In this document: piece by piece, positions 1 to 6,254 of the stretch
How the letters are laid out: every line of letters begins with the position of its first letter
Numbering within the stretch: position 1 is the first letter of the stretch
Source: an uncultured Erysipelotrichaceae bacterium
GTDB taxonomy: Bacteria > Bacillota_I > Bacilli_A > Erysipelotrichales > Coprobacillaceae
DNA length: 6,302 nt
Assembly: GCA_900538465.1 (NCBI GenBank)
Contig: UPXV01000064.1
Span: 1-6,302 of the forward strand
Reading direction: 5' to 3'
Position numbers and translations under genes: made by a program
Notes under the pieces: generated by a model
The model's database searches: none
The model's input: the letters and a program-made list of their open reading frames with translations, nothing else
What the model was told of the DNA's origin: nothing

Positions 1-6
1 TCATCT

Positions 7-35
7 ATAATATCATTTGCTTCCCTTTTTGTAAA
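7..35 (-). promoter_or_regulatory. Strong sigma-A promoter with extended -10, firing leftwards out of the window
   Basis: On the minus strand a -35 box TTTACA (35-30) is followed by a 17-nt spacer and a -10 box TATTAT (12-7). The spacer ends in TGA, giving a TG-N extended -10. The -35 differs from TTGACA at one base, and the -10 from TATAAT at one base. Transcription would begin at about the first base of the window or just outside it, so the gene served is not visible. It lies downstream of the proC terminator and so opens a new transcription unit on the same strand. Box identity and spacing are seen directly; activity is inferred. Confidence 0.72.
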
Positions 36-38
36 GTC

Positions 39-64
39 TTTTTTTCAATTTTTTTCATTTTTTT
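39..64 (-). promoter_or_regulatory. Phased A-tracts (UP-element-like) upstream of the left-edge promoter
   Basis: Three runs of exactly seven A on the minus strand (64-58, 55-49 and 45-39) are separated by TG and TTG. They start 9 and 10 nt apart, close to one helical turn. The block ends 3 nt before the -35 box at 35-30, which places it where an UP element or intrinsically curved DNA contacts the RNA polymerase alpha subunits. The arrangement is seen directly; a stimulating role is inferred from known UP elements and phased A-tracts. In so AT-rich an intergenic stretch, chance remains possible. Confidence 0.5.
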
Positions 65-86
65 CTTTCAATTTATAACAAGAAAT

Positions 87-132
87 AAAAAAAGGTAGAA
101 TATATCGACAAAAATATATAAAACCTTTTTTC
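87..132 (-). terminator. A/T-tract hairpin terminator downstream of proC
   Basis: Positions 123-131 and 88-96 form a perfect 9-bp stem (minus strand AAAAAAGGT with ACCTTTTTT). An inner ATATAT/ATATAT pairing encloses a loop of about 8 nt. On the minus strand the stem runs on into further T-rich sequence. It begins about 6 nt after the proC TAA and precedes the left-edge promoter. Because one arm is A-rich and the other T-rich it could work in both directions. The stem has only two or three GC pairs, so strength is uncertain. Confidence 0.5.
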
Positions 133-137
133 TTATT

Positions 138-920
138 TTATTTATAATGAACAGCTGATGAGATAGCTTCTATAAATGCTGCCCTTATATTTCCCTTTTC
201 TAAAGCCTCTACACCTCGAATTGTCGATCCCCCAGGAGAACAGACTTGATCTTTTAAAACACCTGGATGCAATTGACTTTCTAATTGCATCATCCCAGAT
301 CCTAAAACAGTTTGTGATGCCAATTTATATGCCATTGCTCTTGGAACACCTTCTTTAACAGCACCATCTGCCAAAGCTTCAATAACCATATAAATAAATG
401 CTGGTCCACATCCACTTAATGTTCCTGCTGCTCCCATCAAATGAGAAGGAACAACTTCAATTTCTCCAATGGAAGAAAAAATCCCTTTTACAAATTCAAA
501 TTCATCTAAATGCAAAGAATGTTCTTCTTCAATTAAAGACATTCCTTTTAAAACTATTGCTGGTGTATTTGGCATGACAAAAATATGACGTGTTGATTCA
601 TCTAAAATCGTATTATATTTTGCAAAATCATACCCTAAAACAATAGAGATTAATGCTTTGTTTTTCAAATCATCTTTTAAAGGTGCAAGAACTTTTTCAA
701 CAACTTGTGGTTTCACACCAATAAAAACAATTTCACTATTGTTAACAACTTCTTTTTCACTTTGTGCAATTGCAAAGTGATGTTGACGAACTTTATCCAA
801 TTGTTCATCAACAACATCATAAGCTATCATATCTTGTCCTTTTAAGAATCCTGACTTCACAATTCCTAATGCAATAGCTCCAGCCATATTTCCCATTCCA
901 ATAAATCCTAACTTTTTCAT
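138..920 (-). CDS. proC: Pyrroline-5-carboxylate reductase (ProC)
   Basis: The cytoplasmic enzyme for the last step of proline synthesis, reducing 1-pyrroline-5-carboxylate to L-proline with NAD(P)H. The 260-aa length is usual for the family. The N-terminal Rossmann fold opens at residues 4-13 with LGFIGMGNMA. Residues 69-72 (VKPQ) and 116-120 (MPNTP) match conserved nucleotide-domain motifs. The helical dimerisation domain has SGCGPAF (169-175) and the P5CR signature around 222-242, with V226, SPGGST (228-233) and the following EALEKG. The start at 920 is chosen because AAGGAGG lies 5 nt upstream and the GFIGMGN motif then begins near residue 5; an in-frame TTG at 938 would place the ribosome binding site inside the gene. 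It follows ftsZ by 41 bp, across a hairpin, and probably depends partly on read-through from ftsAZ. All expected motifs are intact. Confidence 0.96.
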   Translation of the reverse strand: MKKLGFIGMGNMAGAIALGIVKSGFLKGQDMIAYDVVDEQLDKVRQHHFAIAQSEKEVVNNSEIVFIGVKPQVVEKVLAPLKDDLKNKALISIVLGYDFAKYNTILDESTRHIFVMPNTPAIVLKGMSLIEEEHSLHLDEFEFVKGIFSSIGEIEVVPSHLMGAAGTLSGCGPAFIYMVIEALADGAVKEGVPRAMAYKLASQTVLGSGMMQLESQLHPGVLKDQVCSPGGSTIRGVEALEKGNIRAAFIEAISSAVHYK

Positions 921-925
921 AGTCT

Positions 926-932
926 CCTCCTT
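926..932 (-). promoter_or_regulatory. Shine-Dalgarno sequence of proC (decides the start)
   Basis: AAGGAGG on the minus strand, followed by a 5-nt spacer (AGACT) and ATG at 920-918. It is the strongest ribosome binding site in the window and rules out the in-frame TTG at 938 as the real start. Confidence 0.85.
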
Positions 933-936
933 ATAC

Positions 937-963
937 AAGAAAAGCTAACAATACTGTTAGCTT
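937..963 (-). terminator. Hairpin at the ftsZ stop codon, probable partial terminator
   Basis: A perfect 9-bp stem on the minus strand, AAGCTAACA (963-955) and TGTTAGCTT (950-942), encloses a 4-nt loop (GTAT). The tail is TTCTT following the stem's own final TT, so the U-tract is interrupted and modest. The stem's first bases overlap the ftsZ TAA (964-962). It sits between ftsZ and proC, whose Shine-Dalgarno begins about 10 nt further on. It could terminate part of the ftsZ transcripts, or stabilise the 3' end of ftsAZ mRNA after processing. Confidence 0.6.
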
Positions 964-2050
964 ATAATTTTCTATTTCTTAAAAATGCGGGTACATCTTC
1001 ATCATCATCTTCTTCAACTTCATAAACAGTTGGTCTTACACTAGATTCATATGGTGAAGATTGTCTAGGTGCAGTTGTTGGTTGTGCTGGTGCTGGTTCT
1101 TCTTCATCTTCAAAACCAGTTGCAATAACAGTTACAATCACTTGATCATCTAAGTTTTCATTAATCGCAACACCTAAAACAGTATTGACATCATTTCCAA
1201 CAGCTTCTCTGATTGTTGCAAGAGCAGTATTTGCATCATATAAAGTAATATTTGTTCCACCTGTGACATTAACAATTGCATCTTTTGCTCCAGCAATAGA
1301 AACATCCAATAATGGTGAAGAAATCGCACGCATTGCAGCTTCTTCAGCTTTATTTTCGCCATCACTCATACCAATACCAATTAACGCTGAACCTCTATCT
1401 TTCATCACAGAAGATACATCAGCAAAATCCAAATTGATAAATGCAGGAATTGCAATTAAATCAGTGATTGTTTGAACACCTTGTCTTAAAACATTATCTG
1501 CTTCTCTAAAAGCTTCTCCCATTGGTTTTCTACCAATTGCATCCAATAAACGATCATTAGAAACAACAATAATAGAATCCACATTTTCTCTTAATTCAGC
1601 CAAACCACCTTTTGCTTGTCTTAACACCTTAGGACCTTCAAAAGTAAATGGTGAAGTCACAACACCAACAGTTAAAGCTCCTAATTCTCTAGAAATTTTA
1701 GCAACCACTGGAGCAGCACCTGTTCCAGTTCCACCACCCATTCCAGCAGCAATAAAAACCATATTAGCACCTGATAAAGCTTCTTTAATTTCTTCTTCAG
1801 TTTCTAAAGCCGCTTTCCGTCCAACTTCAGGATTTCCACCTGCACCTAATCCATGAGTTAATTCACGTCCTAATATAATTTTATTTTCAATATCAATACC
1901 TTTTAAAATTTGAGCATCAGTATTGGCTACATAAAAGTCAACACCTTTAACTCCGTCTTTAGCCATTCTGGCAACAGCGTTACATCCACCACCACCAACT
2001 CCAATGACTTTAATTTTTGCAACTTGAACAAAATCTAAACTTGTATCCAT
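962..2050 (-). CDS. ftsZ: Cell division protein FtsZ
   Basis: Tubulin-like GTPase that polymerises into the Z ring at mid-cell and recruits the division machinery. The 362-aa protein has the GTP-binding start VIGVGGGGCNAV (15-26), NTDAQ (43-47), GAGGNPEVG (69-77) and the tubulin signature GGGTGTG (105-111). The catalytic T7 loop NLDFAD (206-211) has both Asp residues. GMSDG (227-231) and GGTNITL (264-270) belong to the C-terminal half of the core. An acidic, Pro/Gln/Ser-rich linker of about 35 residues (316-351) leads to the conserved tail DVPAFLRNRKL (352-362), which normally binds FtsA and other FtsZ partners. The ATG is preceded by GTGAGGA at about 8 nt. It lies 21 bp after ftsA and is presumably co-transcribed with it; the FtsA binding tail fits that pairing. 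Confidence 0.99.
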   Translation of the reverse strand: MDTSLDFVQVAKIKVIGVGGGGCNAVARMAKDGVKGVDFYVANTDAQILKGIDIENKIILGRELTHGLGAGGNPEVGRKAALETEEEIKEALSGANMVFIAAGMGGGTGTGAAPVVAKISRELGALTVGVVTSPFTFEGPKVLRQAKGGLAELRENVDSIIVVSNDRLLDAIGRKPMGEAFREADNVLRQGVQTITDLIAIPAFINLDFADVSSVMKDRGSALIGIGMSDGENKAEEAAMRAISSPLLDVSIAGAKDAIVNVTGGTNITLYDANTALATIREAVGNDVNTVLGVAINENLDDQVIVTVIATGFEDEEEPAPAQPTTAPRQSSPYESSVRPTVYEVEEDDDEDVPAFLRNRKL

Positions 2051-2071
2051 ATTTCTATCCTCACTTTTATA

Positions 2072-3346
2072 TTAATCTTCTTCACTAAAGAAATTTTCAA
2101 TCAACTTTGTAAATTTACCTTTATGACCATTATCACTATGAACTGGTTTTGTTTTCGTTAACCCTTTAAATCGAATACTCATTGTACTAGAAATATCAGG
2201 TAATATCAACGAAGGATCCATCTTTCCTAAAATCTTAATACGATCATTTAAATAATACATCATACCTAAACATGAAACAAATGACATATCTCTTGCGCCA
2301 ATTGTATCAGGACGATATGTTCTCACCGCACTCTCCAAGACTTCACTTGCAATACGATCAATTTCTGGAAGTTCACCGCCACCACCAACAATGACAGTTT
2401 CATAAGTTCTTCCATCATCAATGATATCAATCTTTGTTTTAATGACTTCCATAATTTCTTGAACACCTTCACATAAGACTTTTGCTAAATCCTTTTGTGT
2501 ATAATGTGTTTCTGTATTTTGATCTCTTGTTGTATGTATAATATCTTCGTCACCAATATGTAAATCACATGTACCATATTTGACTTTATAAACCTCAGCC
2601 TTATCCATTGGGATTTGCCAAGATGTCGCAATTTTCTTTGTTAAATCATATCCACCAACATTGGCTTGTGCGATATATTTCAAATATCCACCTTCAAAGA
2701 ATGCAACAGTCGAAGTACGATATCCAATATCAATCAAGATAGCTCCTTCTTGAAGATACACAGCATCAAATGCTTCTTTTGCACAAGCATAAGCATTGAT
2801 TGTAATATCTAAAACTTCTACTCCAGCTTTTTCAACAGCACTTATATAACTATAAAGAAGTTTCTTTTTTGTTGTAATAACCAAAGCTTCAGCTTTTAAT
2901 GAAGCTGATTTTTGTCCAAGAGGAACTTCTTTAACAACCTTTGTGTCAAGTTGAAACATTGTTGGAATGACAGAAATCACTTCTTCTTCCTCACCACGTT
3001 CAAAACGTTTCGCTAATTTTAAAGCACGAACAACATCTTCACTTGTAATTTGATCTAAAGGAGAATTTACTTTTGTAATCCCATCACTTTGATAGATATG
3101 GGCATAGAATGATGGAATGCATAATGCAACTTTACGAATTGTTGCTCCTAAAGTATGAGAAGCTTCATCTAATAATTGCTTTATTTCACTTACAACTGCA
3201 CTCATGTTTTCAATTTTGCCTTTGCGAATACCATGACTTGTTATTTTCTTTGAAAATAACACATTAATATTAGCACTCACAACTTCTCCAACAAGGAGTT
3301 TCACAGTTGCGCTTCCTATATCTAACACTGCATAGATATCTTTCAT
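2072..3346 (-). CDS. ftsA: Cell division protein FtsA, divergent
   Basis: Actin-like ATPase that tethers FtsZ filaments to the inner face of the membrane. At 424 aa it has normal length. Phosphate-1 motif DIGSATVKLLVGE is at 9-21; the FtsA-specific 1C subdomain occupies roughly 85-165; phosphate-2 motif is ILIDIGYRTST at 203-213; the adenosine motif VIVGGGGELP is at 318-327. A variable linker (about 396-410) ends in a short amphipathic helix, KFTKLIENFF (411-420), the likely membrane-targeting sequence. Phosphate-2 is unusual: typical FtsA has DIGGGTT where this one has DIGYRTS, although D206, G208 and T211 remain. ATG 3346 has AAGGAG 8 nt upstream. The gene begins a unit with its own promoter after the ftsQ terminator and is followed closely by ftsZ. 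Identity is secure from motifs plus context; general similarity to model FtsA proteins looks low. Confidence 0.95.
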   Translation of the reverse strand: MKDIYAVLDIGSATVKLLVGEVVSANINVLFSKKITSHGIRKGKIENMSAVVSEIKQLLDEASHTLGATIRKVALCIPSFYAHIYQSDGITKVNSPLDQITSEDVVRALKLAKRFERGEEEEVISVIPTMFQLDTKVVKEVPLGQKSASLKAEALVITTKKKLLYSYISAVEKAGVEVLDITINAYACAKEAFDAVYLQEGAILIDIGYRTSTVAFFEGGYLKYIAQANVGGYDLTKKIATSWQIPMDKAEVYKVKYGTCDLHIGDEDIIHTTRDQNTETHYTQKDLAKVLCEGVQEIMEVIKTKIDIIDDGRTYETVIVGGGGELPEIDRIASEVLESAVRTYRPDTIGARDMSFVSCLGMMYYLNDRIKILGKMDPSLILPDISSTMSIRFKGLTKTKPVHSDNGHKGKFTKLIENFFSEED

Positions 3347-3378
3347 ATATCTTTCTCCTTTAAAAATACTTCTTTTTT

Positions 3379-3407
3379 ATTGTATCATAAAATTCACGAT
3401 AAGAAAA
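3379..3407 (-). promoter_or_regulatory. Extended -10 promoter for ftsA-ftsZ
   Basis: In the 121-bp gap between ftsQ and ftsA the minus strand reads TG-A-TACAAT (3387-3379), a TG-extended -10 one base from TATAAT. The hexamer 17 nt upstream, TTTTCT (3407-3402), is a poor -35, which extended -10 promoters can tolerate. The start point would be near 3372, giving a leader of about 25 nt that contains the ftsA Shine-Dalgarno. Its position after the ftsQ terminator supports the call; activity is inferred. Confidence 0.55.
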
Positions 3408-3438
3408 CACATAATCTTGAAACAATCAATGTTTTTGC

Positions 3439-3469
3439 AAAAAAAGATGTATCCTAAAGAAGATACATC
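3439..3469 (-). terminator. Intrinsic terminator at the end of ftsQ
   Basis: On the minus strand a perfect 8-bp stem, GATGTATC (3469-3462) and GATACATC (3453-3446), encloses an 8-nt loop and is followed directly by seven T (3445-3439). The 5' arm begins inside the ftsQ TGA stop codon (3470-3468). This is a textbook Rho-independent layout with a moderately AT-rich stem. It would end the murG-murB-ftsQ transcript before ftsA. Confidence 0.8.
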
Positions 3470-4238
3470 ACTTACATTTTTCCATATAAACATGTTCGCC
3501 CTCAAAACGAAACACACAGCGATCGCTATATGCCGTCATAAAAGCCTCATAATCAAACTTAGCCAATTGTTTTGCCATCTCTTCAACCCTTAAATACATC
3601 ACTTTTCCATTAACCATAATAAACTTCAAACGTGTTTCATCGGCTTTTTGTGGATCATAAATAATGTCACTCGTTTGATTCTTTATGAGTTCAGGAATTT
3701 TTACATATTCTTTGGCAAAGTTCTTTAAAAATTGAACATCCTTAAATTTAGTTAATCGAGGACATGATTGTAAATTTTCAATCATCTTTTGATCTTGCGT
3801 TTCAATGACTCTTCCAAGTTCATCAATAACATATGTCTTTTTATCAATAACACAATAAGCAACAGTTTCAGCTTCCTCAATTTCAATTCTCACATTTCCA
3901 AGTAAATCCTTAGAAACATTCACTTTTTTAACAAGTGGCATATCCTTGATTTCATCTTCAATCTTTCCTGTATTGACAAACCAATAAATACTTTGTTTAT
4001 TGATAGAGATATTATCTAAAATATCCTCCGTAACAATATCATCATTACCACTCACTTCAATTGATTTCACTTTTGAATAGTCACTTAAAAAATAGTATCC
4101 AATCAAAACAAAAAAGATTAAAAATAGCAACACCTTAAAGCGTCTTTTTAATTTTTTCTTCTTTTTTGTTTTTAAAATCTTTTCAACCTGATTCTCATCA
4201 TGTTCATTATAATAATATTCATCGCTACGATGAGCCAT
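3468..4238 (-). CDS. ftsQ: Cell division protein FtsQ/DivIB
   Basis: Bitopic membrane protein of the divisome that in other bacteria forms a complex with FtsL and FtsB/DivIC and links ring assembly to septal wall synthesis. Numbered from ATG 4238 (256 aa): a charged, Tyr-rich cytoplasmic tail (1-22), a very basic stretch KTKKKKKLKRRFK (23-35), one hydrophobic transmembrane segment (about 36-52), an extracytoplasmic POTRA domain (about 56-122, with VKSIEVSGN near its start and DLLGNVRIEIEE near its end), then the beta domain (about 123-256). The start is ambiguous: GTG 4247, ATG 4244 and ATG 4238 are all in frame. 4238 is preferred because AGGTGAT, matching the 16S 3' end, is then at proper spacing. 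It lies just after murB, whose TAG overlaps this ribosome binding site, and ends in a terminator. The Firmicutes name would be divIB. Confidence 0.93.
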   Translation of the reverse strand: MAHRSDEYYYNEHDENQVEKILKTKKKKKLKRRFKVLLFLIFFVLIGYYFLSDYSKVKSIEVSGNDDIVTEDILDNISINKQSIYWFVNTGKIEDEIKDMPLVKKVNVSKDLLGNVRIEIEEAETVAYCVIDKKTYVIDELGRVIETQDQKMIENLQSCPRLTKFKDVQFLKNFAKEYVKIPELIKNQTSDIIYDPQKADETRLKFIMVNGKVMYLRVEEMAKQLAKFDYEAFMTAYSDRCVFRFEGEHVYMEKCK

Positions 4239-4242
4239 GACC

Positions 4243-4249
4243 ATCACCT
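4243..4249 (-). promoter_or_regulatory. Shine-Dalgarno sequence of ftsQ (favours start 4238)
   Basis: AGGTGAT on the minus strand overlaps the murB stop TAG (4250-4248) and lies 4 nt before ATG 4238, with its AGG core 8 nt away. It matches the complement of the 16S rRNA 3' end over 7 nt. A competing GGGAG further upstream could serve ATG 4244, so both starts may be used. Confidence 0.55.
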
Positions 4250-5162
4250 ACTCCCAGTTGATCAAAATAACCTCTTTCTTTAATTCAACACGAAAACGAT
4301 CAAAAACCGTCTTTTCAACTAATAAAATCAAATCCAAAATATCTTTCGCACTCGCATAACCATTATTCACAATAAAATTAGAATGTTTTGGTGACACTTG
4401 GGCTCCACCAATTTCATATCCTCTTAAACCACATTCATCAATATAACGCCAAGCAGGTTTTTCTTCAGGATTTCTAAAAATACTTCCGGCACTTGCAAAA
4501 TTCCATGGTTGCGTTGACATTCTTTTTTCCTTACGTTTATCTAAGACCAACATAATTTCTTGTGGATCACGTGGTGCCATTGTAAAAGTTGCTTCAATTA
4601 AAATCCAATCTTTATGAACTTGCAAAATTGATTTCCGATAATCAAATTGCATTTCTTCTTTTGTCAAAGTGATAAACTCACCTTTTTCATTCAAGACAAC
4701 TGCTGATGTAAAAACATCAGCCATACAATATTTATATGCACCCGCATTCATATAAACACCGCCACCAATTGTTCCTGGAATTCCACCCATAAATTCAAAA
4801 CCAGAAAGTCCTGTTTTGGCAGCTTCATACGCTAAATAAATCATACTGACTCCAGCTTCAGCACGAATCTCTAAACCATTGATATGAACCCTATTCAATC
4901 CTTTAGAAACTGAAAAAACAACACCTTCATATTCTTTATCAGAAAACAATATATCTGATCCTTTACCAATCACCATATGTTTGACTTGACGTTCACGACA
5001 AAATTGAATCCCACGTTTTAAAGCTTGAGCATCATGAACACGAATATAAAAACGAGCTGGTCCACCAACCTTAAAAGTTGTATGTTTGTACATAGGTTCA
5101 TTTTCTAATATTTCCCCTAAATCTAAATCAACCAAATCATAAAATAATTGATCAAAATTCAT
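4248..5162 (-). CDS. murB: UDP-N-acetylenolpyruvoylglucosamine reductase (MurB)
   Basis: Cytoplasmic flavoenzyme that reduces UDP-GlcNAc-enolpyruvate with NADPH to UDP-MurNAc, the second committed step of peptidoglycan precursor synthesis. It is 304 aa, typical of the shorter type II MurB of Firmicutes. The FAD-binding part includes HTTFKVGGPA (27-36), GKGSDIL (66-72) and GGIPGTIGGGVYMNAGAY (126-143). Catalytic candidates are R176 in DYRKS, S227 in SAGSIFRNP (the proton donor) and E297 near the C-terminus in KKEVILI. KHSNFIVN (259-266) is a further family motif. ATG 5162 overlaps the murG stop in an ATGA arrangement, and AAAGGAAG lies about 5 nt upstream inside murG, so translation is probably coupled. 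All three catalytic residues are present. Confidence 0.98.
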   Translation of the reverse strand: MNFDQLFYDLVDLDLGEILENEPMYKHTTFKVGGPARFYIRVHDAQALKRGIQFCRERQVKHMVIGKGSDILFSDKEYEGVVFSVSKGLNRVHINGLEIRAEAGVSMIYLAYEAAKTGLSGFEFMGGIPGTIGGGVYMNAGAYKYCMADVFTSAVVLNEKGEFITLTKEEMQFDYRKSILQVHKDWILIEATFTMAPRDPQEIMLVLDKRKEKRMSTQPWNFASAGSIFRNPEEKPAWRYIDECGLRGYEIGGAQVSPKHSNFIVNNGYASAKDILDLILLVEKTVFDRFRVELKKEVILINWE

Positions 5163-6253
5163 TTTAACTTCCTTTCTAATGTTTTCAACATTTCTTGATA
5201 TATATCCTCACATGCATGGGGTTTTCCTAATGTTTTTGCATTGGTTTTTAATGCTTTTAAAACATCTTCATTTTTTAATAAATATCTAACTTGTTTGACA
5301 AATGAAGATGCATCTAAATCTTTTTCTAAAATCCAATGAGCTGCAGATGCATCCACCAACTCTTTGGCATTATATTCTTGATGATTAGCAACAACATAAG
5401 GACTTGGAATAATCAAAGAAGCAGCCCCTAATGCAGTAATTTCAGAAAGCGTTGTTGCCCCAGCACGTGAAACAATCAAATCACAACTTGCAATCAGACT
5501 TGGCATATCATCAATATAGCTTACCAAATGAATAGAAGAATTCAAATCACCTAAATCTCTTTTCATTTCCTCATAATAATTTTTACCAGTCACATAAATA
5601 ATATCATACTCATCATGTTGCATTTCTCTTAAAGCTTCTTTCATCACACGATTCACTGATGAAGACCCTAAACTTCCCATCACAATCACAACAATCTTAC
5701 GATCTTTTGCAATCTGATACACATCATGAATATCTTTTAAGTGCTGATGTGAAACCACACTGGCACGAGGATTCCCAAGCAATACTGTTTTTTCACTTGG
5801 AAATTCATTATACGCTTTTTGATAACAGCATACAATCTTATCTACTTTTTTTATTAAAATTTTATTGGTCAATCCAATAATCGAATTTTGTTCATGAATC
5901 ATTGTTGGAATTTTCAATTGTGATGCTGCCATAACAATAGAAGCACTAGGATACCCACCAAACCCAATAACAATATCAGGTTGAAAATCTTTTAAAATTC
6001 GTTTAGAAGCTTTTAATGATTTCACAAAAATCATAGCATTTTTCATTTTTTGTAGTGGATTTCCAACAAATCCTTTGACGTACAAGCCTTGATATGCATA
6101 ACCCATTTGAGGAACAACTTGAGACTCTAAACGATCTGTCGTTCCAACAAATAAAAATTCAGCATTTTTATCTTGTGTTTTTATATAATCAACAAGAGCT
6201 AGAGCTGGATACAAATGTCCCCCAGTTCCTCCTGCACTTACAATTACTTTCAT
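5159..6253 (-). CDS. murG: UDP-GlcNAc:undecaprenyl-PP-MurNAc-pentapeptide GlcNAc transferase (MurG)
   Basis: Peripheral membrane glycosyltransferase (GT28, GT-B fold) that adds GlcNAc to lipid I to make lipid II on the inner face of the membrane. It is 364 aa from ATG 6253. The N-domain has the glycine loop GGTGGH (8-13), GFGGYPS (97-103) and HEQN (120-123). The C-domain has GNP (160-162), the loop GSLGSSSVN (193-201; many family members have GGSQGA here), RAGATTLSE (263-271), which contacts UDP-GlcNAc, and HQEYNA (291-296). The frame stays open to an ATG at the window edge, but 6253 is chosen because the family starts immediately before the VIVSAGGTGGH strand and AAGG lies 5 nt upstream. It starts 1 nt after the stop of the putative upstream gene and overlaps murB by 4 nt. 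Confidence 0.98.
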   Translation of the reverse strand: MKVIVSAGGTGGHLYPALALVDYIKTQDKNAEFLFVGTTDRLESQVVPQMGYAYQGLYVKGFVGNPLQKMKNAMIFVKSLKASKRILKDFQPDIVIGFGGYPSASIVMAASQLKIPTMIHEQNSIIGLTNKILIKKVDKIVCCYQKAYNEFPSEKTVLLGNPRASVVSHQHLKDIHDVYQIAKDRKIVVIVMGSLGSSSVNRVMKEALREMQHDEYDIIYVTGKNYYEEMKRDLGDLNSSIHLVSYIDDMPSLIASCDLIVSRAGATTLSEITALGAASLIIPSPYVVANHQEYNAKELVDASAAHWILEKDLDASSFVKQVRYLLKNEDVLKALKTNAKTLGKPHACEDIYQEMLKTLERKLK

Positions 6254-6254
6254 T

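Noticed and set aside
176..358. Plus-strand 60-aa open frame inside proC
   Set aside because: It lies wholly antisense to a clear proC, has no family resemblance, and the opposite frame explains the sequence.
1174..1365. Minus-strand 63-aa open frame inside ftsZ
   Set aside because: It is out of frame with ftsZ over conserved GTPase sequence, and its product is low-complexity Leu/Met/Gln-rich.
1185..1475. Plus-strand 96-aa open frame inside ftsZ
   Set aside because: It is antisense to the conserved FtsZ core; its composition reflects the reverse of the FtsZ codons.
3347..3378. Possible riboswitch or structured leader for ftsA
   Set aside because: The predicted leader is only about 25 nt and shows no stable hairpin, too short for known riboswitch classes.
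3421..3440. Possible operator TTGA-N5-TCAA upstream of the ftsA promoter
   Set aside because: Arms of only 4 bp in AT-rich sequence do not support a regulator site.
3518..3527. 10-bp perfect palindrome AGCGATCGCT inside ftsQ (HIP1-like)
   Set aside because: It is a single occurrence within coding sequence (YSDR codons), with no second copy seen in the window; most likely chance.
5659..5880. Plus-strand 73-aa open frame inside murG
   Set aside because: It is antisense to conserved murG with no independent support.
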